Shown here in pieces: positions 16,983-24,792 of a stretch of 55,204 nucleotides of DNA (within the stretch, counting starts at the first letter, position 1; every line of letters begins with the position of its first letter). The notes beneath the pieces were generated by a model. That model ran no database searches. It was not told where the DNA came from and saw nothing but the letters and a program-made list of their open reading frames with translations. The position numbers were made by a program, and so were the translations under genes. The stretch spans positions 1 through 55,204 of IMG/VR virus record IMGVR_UViG_3300009529_000010. The stretch is one strand, 5' to 3'. Source of the DNA: a virus.

Positions 16983-17594
16983 TCAGTCGATCACGAAAGA
17001 GACCTTTGCGTCCCAAGACGGGCGCTGGACTTCCCTCCGAATGTTCAGTTTCCCCTCAATGGCTTGGAAGATCTGGGTGTACTTCTCCATCTTAGGGTTC
17101 TCAGACATCCTTTTAATCGACCGCTTGAAACGGTGCCGGACCTTCCCCTGAGTCATACTGAGCTGTTTGGCCACATCCGACTGACAGGTGGTCTCAAACA
17201 TCAGCACCATGATCCTCACATCTTGGGGGTCATCCAAGAACCCCGCCATCGCCTCTTCGATCTCTTCCTTTGAAACATCCGGAAGGGAGAGGTTGAACTT
17301 GATACGCTTCGTAGCCCGTTGGAGGCGATAATGGACCGTAGGTTGGCTGACCTTGAAAATCTGGGCAATGCTGGTCTGAGTCATGTGCCTAAAGAAGTAC
17401 AGCTCAAAAAAGTCCGCTTCCATGTCTGGAAGATCCTCCATAAGCTCATGGACCCGATCTAGCTGAGCCTGTGATTCTTCTGTAGGTTCCTCAGATAAGA
17501 TCGACTCGATGAACAGCATCGAGTCGTCGGTGCTGAATCGAGCCTCAAGCTCTGAGGGATCGATGCTTCTAATGTCACTCCACGATGAGCCCAT
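16983..17594 (-). CDS. transcription factor with two sigma-region-4-like helix-turn-helix units
   Basis: A 203-residue protein. The first unit, about residues 58-100, is ADFFELYFFRHMTQTSIAQI followed by FKVSQPTVHYRLQRATKRIK: the acidic helix, the HTH and the basic recognition helix of sigma-70 region 4. The second unit, about residues 120-165, is VRIMVLMFETTCQSDVAKQL followed by SMTQGKVRHRFKRSIKRM, which has the same layout. I see no region 2, so it may not melt promoters; it may recruit or divert RNA polymerase as a DNA-binding adaptor. A GAGGT ribosome site lies 6 nt before the ATG. It follows the NusG-like gene, forming a transcription-control pair. Confidence 0.8.
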   Translation of the reverse strand: MGSSWSDIRSIDPSELEARFSTDDSMLFIESILSEEPTEESQAQLDRVHELMEDLPDMEADFFELYFFRHMTQTSIAQIFKVSQPTVHYRLQRATKRIKFNLSLPDVSKEEIEEAMAGFLDDPQDVRIMVLMFETTCQSDVAKQLSMTQGKVRHRFKRSIKRMSENPKMEKYTQIFQAIEGKLNIRREVQRPSWDAKVSFVID

Positions 17595-17603
17595 AGTTCT
17601 ACC

Positions 17604-18134
17604 TCATATCGTTTCCAAAAACACCTTGGGTGTCTTGAAAATAAGTTTCAGCGAACGCAGCTCAACGTAAACAATGGCGTACTCGCCATCTAGATCCTCA
17701 ACAACACCCTCTAACTTAGCATAGTCCCCTTCAGTAATCAAGACATTCATCCCCGGAACGATATCATTCGCCACTTCTTCCGAAAGCTGGCGCCTCATAC
17801 CATTGATTTCCTCATCAGGAATGGCGGAGAGCACCCGCATACCACGGGCACTTTCCTGGGTCATCACCTTTTCAATGTATTTCGTACCCTCTAAGCGGAA
17901 GAACACAACCTCGTCCAGCCCAGTGGCCACAAACACGTAACCCTCCATCAGGTGGATGGTTACTCTTTTTCCGCGCTTTTCGTAGATCTTTGAAGGGATG
18001 AACACGGGCCAATGGTCATCAACCCCCAGCATCTTGCGAATCTCACCCGCAATGTCCCCATCCTCGACAAGCTTCTCACCTTGTCGAGTTAGCTCAAGAG
18101 CTACCCATGTCGTTCCATCGCGTCGATCGGCCAC
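17604..18134 (-). CDS. NusG-like transcription elongation or antitermination factor
   Basis: A 176-residue protein, the size of bacterial NusG. The N-terminal part, WPVFIPSKIYEKRGKRVTIHLMEGYVFVATG, matches the NGN domain (the pattern from P...-E..R.G.. to the GYVFV strand). The C-terminal GMNVLITEGDYAKLEGVVED followed by YAIVYVELRS is a KOW domain. NusG binds the RNA polymerase clamp and its KOW domain contacts Rho or ribosome. A phage version may let polymerase read through terminators in the long operons. It starts at GTG and overlaps the end of the clamp-loader gene by 41 nt. The call rests on fold-level patterns and is good but not certain. Confidence 0.8.
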   Translation of the reverse strand: MADRRDGTTWVALELTRQGEKLVEDGDIAGEIRKMLGVDDHWPVFIPSKIYEKRGKRVTIHLMEGYVFVATGLDEVVFFRLEGTKYIEKVMTQESARGMRVLSAIPDEEINGMRRQLSEEVANDIVPGMNVLITEGDYAKLEGVVEDLDGEYAIVYVELRSLKLIFKTPKVFLETI

Positions 18135-19503
18135 CGGACATTTCCTCCGTTAGTTCATCGACGCGGCGTTTGAGGAACGCCACAAAATCACTTGTGGGTA
18201 ATGAAGGCAGCCTGGAACTCGTAGAAATCGTTGCATGCCGGGGACCAGAATTCTGACCGCGGGGATCAACGTACACCCCAAGATCAGTAACTACTGGTTC
18301 CATTGTACCACTATTCAGTGGAATTGGTTTCCCAGAAAAGTCAGTTTCTTTGATCCCCGGTGGTGGATCAGTCTTATCGGAGGTTGCCAATGATGGCACA
18401 ACCACCTCTTGACTCTGGGCCCGGACTACAATTCCCGCACGCTTTTGATGCAGATTGGAAACATCACACAAGAAAGCCGATCGATTCGCATGTGCAGGGC
18501 GACTCCCAAACACCTGGGCAAACTCAATCAGAAACTCTTGGTGGGTTTCCCCAATGCGTACAATGCGCTCTCTCTCCCAAAAGGAAGGCACGATCGCCTT
18601 TCCTACCTTAGCTAATCTGTAGGACAGCATGCAAATTTCTGCCATCCTCTCGTAGCAGACCGCTGGGCTTACACGCTGCATCGCCTCCATTGCCGCCTCC
18701 AGGGCCTTCGATACATCCGTCCCGATGCTCTCCAACACGTCCAGGTAAAACGAGTTGGCATCAAGCTGGAGGTAGGACCGGACATTCTCCGACGAGACCT
18801 TGCCCATCGTAGAGACGCCCTCGATCGCCTTCAGGCAATCCCGGATGTGGCACTCGGTCACCTCCGCCACAAGCGTGAGCGCCTCACGATCATACTCAAA
18901 CCCCTCTGCCTCACAGATCTCTGCCAACCGGGCGGCAATCACATCCGGCGAGTTGACTTGGATCTTGAAGACCGGGGCGCACCGGCTAAGAATGGCCGGT
19001 CGCATCTTCGCAGGCTCCGTAGTGCAGAAAATACACACGAGCTGCTTATCCGAGGAACCTGCCCGAGTGTTTTCCAAAGGCAGCAGAAGGGCGTCCATCG
19101 CCGACTTGGACAGCTCGTGGGACTCGTCAAACAGGTATACCTTCTGTTTCCCAGAGAAGGACCCGAACTGGATATCCTCGACAATTTTGGCGATGTCCTC
19201 CTTTTTGGAGTGATTCGCCGCATCCACCTCTACAAAGTCATCGTGGGATCGGTCCGCATCGAGCATTGTCTTGCACGAAACGCACTGGTCACAAGGTTCA
19301 CCGTTCACCGGCGACTCACAAAGCAAGGCTCTGGCAAGAATACGAGCTTGTGTAGTCTTGCCAGAGCCGTACTGGCCCGCAAAAACGTAAGACTGACGGA
19401 ACCCCCGGCCTTGCCGAACAAGCTCCTTTAGGATCTGAATGGTGCCGTCCTGTCCTAGAACGTCCGCATAGACCCGGGGACGGTATTTGTCGTCGAGACT
19501 CAC
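18094..19503 (-). CDS. dnaX: clamp-loader ATPase, DNA polymerase III gamma/tau-like
   Basis: A 469-residue AAA+ protein. It has KYRPRVYADVLGQ at the start, Walker A FAGQYGSGKTT (Lys49), a four-Cys zinc module (Cys62, and CDQCVSC giving Cys71, 74 and 77), Walker B VYLFDESHEL (Asp126-Glu127), sensor 1 VCIFCTTEP and the SRC motif ILSRCAPV (Arg174). All belong to DnaX, which loads the beta clamp with delta and delta-prime; the window also encodes candidates for those (41.2-43.0 kb) and for the clamp (22.4 kb). It starts at GTG with GGAAG upstream. The C-terminal 100 residues are low-complexity and may be a linker like tau's. Confidence 0.92.
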   Translation of the reverse strand: MSLDDKYRPRVYADVLGQDGTIQILKELVRQGRGFRQSYVFAGQYGSGKTTQARILARALLCESPVNGEPCDQCVSCKTMLDADRSHDDFVEVDAANHSKKEDIAKIVEDIQFGSFSGKQKVYLFDESHELSKSAMDALLLPLENTRAGSSDKQLVCIFCTTEPAKMRPAILSRCAPVFKIQVNSPDVIAARLAEICEAEGFEYDREALTLVAEVTECHIRDCLKAIEGVSTMGKVSSENVRSYLQLDANSFYLDVLESIGTDVSKALEAAMEAMQRVSPAVCYERMAEICMLSYRLAKVGKAIVPSFWERERIVRIGETHQEFLIEFAQVFGSRPAHANRSAFLCDVSNLHQKRAGIVVRAQSQEVVVPSLATSDKTDPPPGIKETDFSGKPIPLNSGTMEPVVTDLGVYVDPRGQNSGPRHATISTSSRLPSLPTSDFVAFLKRRVDELTEEMSGGRSTRWNDMGSS

Positions 19504-19515
19504 GATTCTTCCAGG

Positions 19516-20031
19516 TTAGTCGTCGATAATGTCCGACACGTCGGTCTTGGCAGCGCGCTTCTGTGGCTTGTTCGCGTTGTCCTTGAACATCTTCTCCACT
19601 GCCGAAGCAGTGTCGTCATCCATCGGACGCCACATCCCGTGACGTGCAACCTCGTCCCTGTAACCGACGAAGTCAGGGGGACGAATACCACACTTGATTT
19701 CCCCGCTCTGGGCGTCTTCCTCGACCGCCATCGAACACAGGTGGTGGTCGATCAAAGCCACCCTCTGCTCATCCGTAAGCTGGTTCCACTCGTCAGCCCC
19801 CAGCTCAATGATGTAGCGGTAGTCGTACTTCTTGTCCGTCAAAACGGGGAGGATCGGCGGAGACTTCTTGGTCTTCCCAAGAATCGTCACACCATTGGTG
19901 ACGCTCGCCTTTTCCTTGAAAAGGACAACGATCTCCTCTTGGATGATCGCCAGGTCCGGGTGATACTGATTGATAAGACCCACCATCATCTTGATGGTCT
20001 CCGGGCCCGCTTTCCACATGTCTTGTGCCAT
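19516..20031 (-). CDS. putative phage metallopeptidase-fold protein
   Basis: A 171-residue protein that resembles the phage metallopeptidase domain family: INQYHPDLAIIQEEIVVLFK, a hydrophobic middle, YRYIIELGADEWNQLTDEQR and VALIDHHLCSM, where relatives carry the metal-binding HxxxH-type site. Here it reads Asp-His-His-Leu-Cys with a Glu-Glu nearby (AVEED); the second zinc ligand is not obvious, so activity is uncertain. Cellular targets are unknown. The C-terminus is Lys-rich and then Asp-rich. It sits between dnaX and the primase-like gene. Confidence 0.65.
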   Translation of the reverse strand: MAQDMWKAGPETIKMMVGLINQYHPDLAIIQEEIVVLFKEKASVTNGVTILGKTKKSPPILPVLTDKKYDYRYIIELGADEWNQLTDEQRVALIDHHLCSMAVEEDAQSGEIKCGIRPPDFVGYRDEVARHGMWRPMDDDTASAVEKMFKDNANKPQKRAAKTDVSDIIDD

Positions 20032-20040
20032 TGTTTCCTT

Positions 20041-20727
20041 TCAAATGAAACGTGAGAATGCCTCACGGACAGCTACTGCTCCACCTCGATCCCACAGATC
20101 CCCAGGGTCAACCCCGGGACCTCCATAAGGGATCTCCCTGCATGATACCCGAAACCGGGTGAGATCTTGAACGGCCTTCTTAGACCCCCTACGCCCCGCC
20201 TCATCCATGTCAAAACACATGTTAACCATGGGGGGCTTCCATCGTCGAAAGAACTCAAGGTGCTTGAAGTTCAAGTGCGCAGGGCCCGACCCCAGGATCG
20301 CACCCTGGTCTTCAACCGCGTGCTCTAAAGCAAACATGTCAAAAGCACCCTCGACCACCCATACGGGCTTACCTTCCCAAATCCGTCTCATGCCCCAGGG
20401 CATGCCAATCCATGATACAGTCCAGTTCGCTTCCGGAAGAAGGAATCGAGAGACGTCTTTGCGCTCTACACTTCGGGAGTCAAAGCCTAAAAGCTTCCCC
20501 CTAGGAGAGCAGATCGGTAAGATCGTTTTGCCCTCAAAAAAGTCAAGGCTTTGGCCATATCTCTCGGCCAAAGCCTTATCCGGGATCGGGTCCGTGAGAG
20601 GTTCAAAGGTCGTGGCCCCCATCTCCTGGAGTGTCTGAGCCTTCGCCCCCCGAGCCATCAGGTAATCCCTTGCTTCCTCGCTCAGGGTGCTGTTCCTCAG
20701 ACAGGTCTCCAACCAACTCCGCACCAT
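20041..20727 (-). CDS. DnaG-like primase TOPRIM core
   Basis: From the ATG at 20727 it is 228 residues. The part before TOPRIM has ARDYLMARGAKAQTLQEMG and FFEGKTILPICSPRGKLLGF, as in the RNA-polymerase part of bacterial primase. The TOPRIM fold shows VVEGAFDMFAL (catalytic Glu) and NMCFDMDEAGRRGSKKA (the Asp-x-Asp pair). The N-terminal zinc finger and the C-terminal helicase-binding domain of full DnaG are missing, so it is a minimal primase or a TOPRIM nuclease-like enzyme. A start at 20799 would overlap the upstream gene further. Its first 125 nt still overlap that gene's end in another frame. It sits among replication genes. Confidence 0.8.
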   Translation of the reverse strand: MVRSWLETCLRNSTLSEEARDYLMARGAKAQTLQEMGATTFEPLTDPIPDKALAERYGQSLDFFEGKTILPICSPRGKLLGFDSRSVERKDVSRFLLPEANWTVSWIGMPWGMRRIWEGKPVWVVEGAFDMFALEHAVEDQGAILGSGPAHLNFKHLEFFRRWKPPMVNMCFDMDEAGRRGSKKAVQDLTRFRVSCREIPYGGPGVDPGDLWDRGGAVAVREAFSRFI

Positions 20728-21253
20728 CAAATGCGATGGCGATAGCTTTGGAGGCGTTGTGGACGACGGCGACGGCAATGTTATTTCCAAAGGCACCAAA
20801 AGTTCCTAGATAGCTACGGTCTTTGGGGAGAAAAATCACCGTCCCCGCAGGTACCCAACGAGACCATACTACGTTCCAAGTGGGATCCAGAAGCTCTGGA
20901 GCCACAGTTGGGGAGGCGATAACTTCAAGCTCTTCCAACCCCTTGTCAATCAAAAACTCCAAGCAAGATTCGAGCCCAGAGGATGTCAAGGGTTGGACGT
21001 TTCCCCACCCATCCAGGATGGAGCGCTCTACAATCGTGGCAACGATCTCCTCCGAGAGCCCTTGGATGGGCCGCGTAGCGGCTCGTAGGAACCCTTCGGA
21101 GCTGGGGGAGTCTACCCACAGGACCGAGCGACTCGACGACACCAGATAGGGTACATGGCGATCCTCGAAGGGGAACTCCAACATCGCTGGGATCCCCTCG
21201 TTTTTCTGAACCAGATCTCGAAATGAGACCATGTCAAGTAAAATATCACTCAT
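20603..21253 (-). CDS. hypothetical protein upstream of primase, long overlap
   Basis: A 216-residue protein. Residues 1-180 look like a real globular protein: VPYLVSSSRSVLWVDSPSSE, VIASPTVAPELLDPTWNVVW, SRWVPAGTVIFLPKDRSYLG and AVAVVHNASKAIAIAFD. The last 35 residues (ERGSKGLPDGSGGEGSDTPGD) are low-complexity and lie where the primase frame is convincing, so the C-terminus is probably just read-through of a shared segment, or the site of a frameshift. No family recognised. It overlaps the upstream zinc-type gene by 8 nt (ATGAGTGA). Confidence 0.65.
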   Translation of the reverse strand: MSDILLDMVSFRDLVQKNEGIPAMLEFPFEDRHVPYLVSSSRSVLWVDSPSSEGFLRAATRPIQGLSEEIVATIVERSILDGWGNVQPLTSSGLESCLEFLIDKGLEELEVIASPTVAPELLDPTWNVVWSRWVPAGTVIFLPKDRSYLGTFGAFGNNIAVAVVHNASKAIAIAFDGAELVGDLSEEQHPERGSKGLPDGSGGEGSDTPGDGGHDL

Positions 21254-21752
21254 CGGATTCCTCCAAAAACGGGTCGTCGGGCAAGTCCTCCGGCTCCTCC
21301 GTCCCCGAGGGCATCAAAACCACCAGACTGGAGTTTTTCACGAGGGGAGTCTCCGGGTCCTTCTCATTCTTCTGAGAACCTAACACCCACATCAAGGCCA
21401 CCACGTCGGGGAAGTCCCTTGCCAGGTCCCCCAAGGAGATGGGGGACCCGTCCAAGCCCAAACGAGCGGCAAACTGCCGCTTCAATGCCTCGGCAGTATG
21501 CTTGTGCTCGAAATAAGGGCACTTTTGAGCTAGCTCTAAACCCCCCAGGTTCCGGTCACAAACCAGGGTGTTCTGTTCCTTGTGCGAACAGCGCCGAATA
21601 ATGTGAAGCCCGGAAGAGGGGGTTTTTAGCTTCACTTCCTCATTGTACTTGCAGTTGCAAGGATGTCGTTTGAGGCTTTTTTCGACGAACTTCTTACGGT
21701 GTCGAAAGACGACTTGCTTGACTTTCTGTCGGATCTGGCTTTCGCTCTTCAC
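21246..21752 (-). CDS. cysteine-rich protein, putative zinc-binding
   Basis: A protein of 168 residues starting at GTG (GGAGGA 5 nt upstream). The first third is basic, VVFRHRKKFVEKSLKRH, followed by HPCNCKYN, IIRRCSHKEQNTLVCDR and LAQKCPYFEHKH. That gives six Cys/His-rich positions, enough for one or two zinc sites. This order (HPCNC...C...C...KCP.F) occurs in other phage proteins near primase and clamp genes. The second half is acidic. Function unknown; DNA binding in replication is a reasonable guess. Confidence 0.75.
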   Translation of the reverse strand: MKSESQIRQKVKQVVFRHRKKFVEKSLKRHPCNCKYNEEVKLKTPSSGLHIIRRCSHKEQNTLVCDRNLGGLELAQKCPYFEHKHTAEALKRQFAARLGLDGSPISLGDLARDFPDVVALMWVLGSQKNEKDPETPLVKNSSLVVLMPSGTEEPEDLPDDPFLEESDE

Positions 21753-21753
21753 G

Positions 21754-22401
21754 TCATTCCTCCGAACCGCGGGCTTTGAACACGGCCTTGTTCCCTACCT
21801 TCGAAACAAGGTACGCCTGATCTGCCGCTCCGACGACCGCATCATCATGAGACACTAGGAGGATATCCAAGTTCAAGCGCTTGGCCAACGTTGCCAAGAA
21901 CCCCGAAGCCCGATCCACGTATTTATCCGCGACAGCCCCCAACGTCTCATCCAAAAGAAGGAGGGGGCGCAGACCCCTCCTGAAGACCACCGAGATGCGC
22001 ATAAACACCTCTTCCATGGTCATCACAGCACCTCCGAACAGATCATCGGACAGCCCCTCGATCTCTGTCCCATCGGGTCGTTTCTCCACTGTAAGGAGAG
22101 ACACCGTGACCTTGCCGCGTTCTTCCTTGACTACCGCCTTGACGGAAAGCTCCTGGTCGTGAAAGATCTCCTGGAGACCTTCCGTCTGAAGTTTCTCGAT
22201 CGCAGCAACTCCAGACATCACCTCATTGTCAATAAGGCGCCGGAGAAGGCCCCCCACAAGTTCCAAGAGCTGCTCTTCGTTCTCCAGGGCTTTGATCTTG
22301 GCCGTATTCGCGTCGATCTGATCAACCACAGCATCGCGCAGGGCTACTGCGCGGTCTGCCATCGTCTTGACGGAATCAATATTGGGAGGGGCCGGAAGCA
22401 T
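21754..22401 (-). CDS. C-terminal half of a split Rad50/SbcC-like ATPase
   Basis: About 215 residues from the ATG at 22401, which overlaps the clamp gene stop. It starts with a coiled-coil stretch (IDANTAKIKALENEEQLLEL), then a mixed domain, then FGGAVMTMEEVFMRISVVFR in the place of the ABC signature, Walker B RPLLLLDETLGAV and an H-loop LNLDILLVSHDD. These are the C-terminal ATPase parts of Rad50, SbcC or RecF-type proteins. There is no Walker A. The matching N-terminal half, with Walker A and a zinc hook at its very end, is the gene at 27.0-28.1 kb. Together they would make one complete ATPase that should act with the SbcD/Mre11-like nuclease at 24.8-25.8 kb. Confidence 0.85.
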   Translation of the reverse strand: MLPAPPNIDSVKTMADRAVALRDAVVDQIDANTAKIKALENEEQLLELVGGLLRRLIDNEVMSGVAAIEKLQTEGLQEIFHDQELSVKAVVKEERGKVTVSLLTVEKRPDGTEIEGLSDDLFGGAVMTMEEVFMRISVVFRRGLRPLLLLDETLGAVADKYVDRASGFLATLAKRLNLDILLVSHDDAVVGAADQAYLVSKVGNKAVFKARGSEE

Positions 22402-23570
22402 CACATCATCCAGACCAATATGACAAGGTAATCATCCTTGTCTCGGCTTTCCTGAAAGCGAGAGAACCCACCGGCCACTTTTCCGGCGGGGTTCTTCTTC
22501 AGGTTCAAGCCCATCGTGATCTCGTCTCCCTTGTACTGGGAAAGCACACGCATCAAATGCGGAGCAGGGAGATCAAACCCCTCCTCCGGGAAGGCGGCTG
22601 TCTGTGCCTCGTCGGCGTCGAACTTGGAGCCGGCTTCCATTTCCAAGTGGTAGATGTTCCGCGACCCCGAAGCCGAGGCCATACTGACCATCACCTGACC
22701 CCGATCCGCCTTGAAGTTCACGCGGATATCTTCCTTCGAGGCTCCGGCCTCAAGTGCTTGAATCGAGGACTTCAGATCAGCGGTTTTGAGGTTCCAGGCA
22801 AACTGGTCATCATCCGTGCCGACCGTGAGATCGGGAAAGGCGTGGGAGGGGCGCCCAACGTTGAGAAGGCTACTATCGTTTCGGATAATGAACATCCGGT
22901 TATCGGTCTCTCGGATCTCCACCTCCTCATCCCCGGCAGCCGTCAAAAACCCGATCACCGACCCCAGGTCTTTGCCATGGACCCGGAACGCCCCGTTACC
23001 CTGCAACGCATCCAACTTGACCACCCCCAGGGAAGCCTTGTCTGTCGCTTCCAAAAGCCGCTCTCCGTTATACTCCTTGACCTCCGTCACCGAAAGACGC
23101 GGGTTCTTGGTGTCCTTGTCGGAAATGAACAGCTTGACATGAGAAAAGGCCGAGGCCAGGCTTTTGGCCCCAATACGGTAACCCTCTTCAGAGGAGGAAA
23201 ATTGGTCGTCCCAGTAAGGGAACAACTCGGGATCAAGGGAGTTGAGACGAATCGAGCCCTTCGGACTCTTGGCAACGATCTTCTTGTCTGAGGTGACCTC
23301 CAGCGACAAGACCGAGTTCTCGACTGCTGCGATCCACGACTTGAGGCGCTTGGCCTCTACCGTGAATGATGTAGCGGCTTCGCTCACCGTCGCATTGCAG
23401 ATCAATGGAGCCGATACCCCAACCCTCCCGTTATTGGCCAACACCTCAGTATGGCCGTCAACATGGCGAAACACAAAGTGAGTCGTCATATCAGCTCCAG
23501 TACCGGCTACTCCAACGGCAGCCACCGAAAGGGTGGCCTCTAAATCTCGTTTCGTGACTTCAATTTTCAT
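22401..23570 (-). CDS. DNA polymerase sliding clamp (beta-clamp-like)
   Basis: A 389-residue protein, close to the 366-residue E. coli beta clamp. It begins MKIEVTKRDLEATLSVAAVG, as DnaN proteins do. The repeated clamp features are visible: SFTVEAKRLKSWIAAVENSV, SIRLNSLDPELFPYWDD, HAFPDLTVG and a C-terminal DDYLVILVW, where beta clamps end with a VVMP-type strand. The sequence is divergent. The clamp ring would be loaded by the DnaX-, delta- and delta-prime-like proteins. The start overlaps the small coiled-coil gene by 11 nt. A viral PCNA-like clamp is the alternative, but the length and domain pattern favour the bacterial type. Confidence 0.82.
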   Translation of the reverse strand: MKIEVTKRDLEATLSVAAVGVAGTGADMTTHFVFRHVDGHTEVLANNGRVGVSAPLICNATVSEAATSFTVEAKRLKSWIAAVENSVLSLEVTSDKKIVAKSPKGSIRLNSLDPELFPYWDDQFSSSEEGYRIGAKSLASAFSHVKLFISDKDTKNPRLSVTEVKEYNGERLLEATDKASLGVVKLDALQGNGAFRVHGKDLGSVIGFLTAAGDEEVEIRETDNRMFIIRNDSSLLNVGRPSHAFPDLTVGTDDDQFAWNLKTADLKSSIQALEAGASKEDIRVNFKADRGQVMVSMASASGSRNIYHLEMEAGSKFDADEAQTAAFPEEGFDLPAPHLMRVLSQYKGDEITMGLNLKKNPAGKVAGGFSRFQESRDKDDYLVILVWMM

Positions 23571-23835
23571 TCTTGACTCCCAGGTACGGTCGGAGCTTCT
23601 GCTCCGTTTCAGTGTTGTCTTTTTCCAGTGCTTCCACTGCTGTCTTGTAGCGTTGCTCTAGCTGCTCCAAAACCCCATCAATCTGTTCTGGCTCGAACTT
23701 TTTCTGTCGACACTCTTCCTCGACAGCTTTGAGGTTCTTCAAAGCCTCTTCCCAACGACCCTTGAGGCGCTCCACCTCTCGGGAGAGCTGGTTCCGCTTC
23801 TTTACGGCCTGATCAAAACGGTCATCTAATTCCAT
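23560..23835 (-). CDS. small coiled-coil protein, possible third piece of the Rad50-like complex
   Basis: A protein of 91 residues, almost wholly coiled coil: KRNQLSREVERLKGRWEEAL, KNLKAVEEECRQKKFEPEQI, LEQLEQRYKTAVEALEKD. The make-up and the short linker KKFEPEQIDGV resemble an internal stretch of an SbcC/Rad50 arm. It lies in the operon that contains both halves of the split ATPase and the SbcD-like nuclease. Whether it belongs to that complex is inference. A free-standing structural coiled coil is the alternative. Confidence 0.75.
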   Translation of the reverse strand: MELDDRFDQAVKKRNQLSREVERLKGRWEEALKNLKAVEEECRQKKFEPEQIDGVLEQLEQRYKTAVEALEKDNTETEQKLRPYLGVKNEN

Positions 23836-23853
23836 AAGGACACCTGTGGTCTA

Positions 23854-24780
23854 CTACTCCAAAATGTCCCCAAGGAAACCCACGTCGACCGGTCCATTCG
23901 ATGCGTCAATCGTTGGCAAAGATTTTGACCCCCGACGCCGGCTCCGATTGATCTCCTTCGCCGCTTGACGCTCAGGGCACACTTCCTCAAAGTCGCACAA
24001 ACGGCAATGTTTTGCCACTGTTCGAGCCGGAAACTCCTCACGAATCATACCCCGCTTGGCGACCACGGCTCGATCCGCAAGGGCTCTTAGGTCTCGCCTG
24101 GTAAAGTCTACCCACTCCACGCCAGTTTCCCCCTCTTCTTCATCGTGAGGGTACCGAAACCACACAAAAGCTAAGCGATCAGGCAAACTCCCATACTCCA
24201 GAGAGTATGCCAAGGCGTAGTATCGAAGCTGGTCTGGGTTGACATACTTCATCTTCGTGGCGGAGTTCTTTCCGTCCAAGATGGTGACCCCTGTATCGTC
24301 CCTTCGGATCAGGAAGTCGACTTTACCCGCAATCTTGATGTCCCCCAACATGCCGGAAACCTTCACCTCAGATTTCGCATAGGGGCCCAAGAATTTGTGG
24401 GCTTTCATCGTCCGAAGATACCCGATTACCCCAGACTCACACGTCTCCAATAGCTCTTCCCACGAGGGGGAGAAGTGCCAATCGATGTACATGGTTGGGT
24501 AAGTCTCGGCAAACCTGTCACGAGTCATCTGGATAAGTCGGTCTTCTACATCCCCGCTTTCTTTCCAAAGAAAGCCGTTGTAAAAATCCTCCAACACCCC
24601 TTGAATGACAATGCCCATAAGGGCATGGTGCTTAGACTTATCGTCAGGCCGCTGTTTGGGCTTCCCCGGGCCACGTCCTAAATCAATACCATCCCAGCCC
24701 GAATACCACAGGAACTTCTGCGGGCACGTTTCGTAATTGAAAAGCTGGGTGGGGTACAGAGCGCTTTTTGGTCCAGCCAT
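23854..24780 (-). CDS. Cas4/RecB-type PD-(D/E)XK exonuclease with four-cysteine cluster
   Basis: A 308-residue nuclease. FNYETCPQKFLWYSG gives the first Cys (Cys19), and AKHCRLCDFEEVCPE gives Cys259, Cys262 and Cys268; this 1+3 arrangement holds an iron-sulfur cluster in Cas4, AddB and similar enzymes. The catalytic core shows HHALMGIVIQGVLEDF, GKVDFLIRRDD (motif II Asp), VTILDGKNSA (the D-G-K form of the DxK motif) and QLRYYALAYSLEY (motif with Gln and Tyr). It should degrade or resect DNA ends. It sits directly before the SbcD-like gene in a recombination operon. No CRISPR array or cas genes are in the window, so a Cas role is not supported. Confidence 0.88.
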   Translation of the reverse strand: MAGPKSALYPTQLFNYETCPQKFLWYSGWDGIDLGRGPGKPKQRPDDKSKHHALMGIVIQGVLEDFYNGFLWKESGDVEDRLIQMTRDRFAETYPTMYIDWHFSPSWEELLETCESGVIGYLRTMKAHKFLGPYAKSEVKVSGMLGDIKIAGKVDFLIRRDDTGVTILDGKNSATKMKYVNPDQLRYYALAYSLEYGSLPDRLAFVWFRYPHDEEEGETGVEWVDFTRRDLRALADRAVVAKRGMIREEFPARTVAKHCRLCDFEEVCPERQAAKEINRSRRRGSKSLPTIDASNGPVDVGFLGDILE

Positions 24781-24792
24781 GCTGCCCCCACA

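Noticed and set aside
16941-17016. Longer start for the lipoprotein gene
   Set aside because: It would bury the signal peptide behind 26 residues and overlap the neighbouring gene; the ATG at 16938 has its own ribosome site.
23854-24780. A CRISPR-Cas system based on the Cas4-like nuclease
   Set aside because: There are no other cas-like genes and no array in the window; the neighbours are recombination genes.
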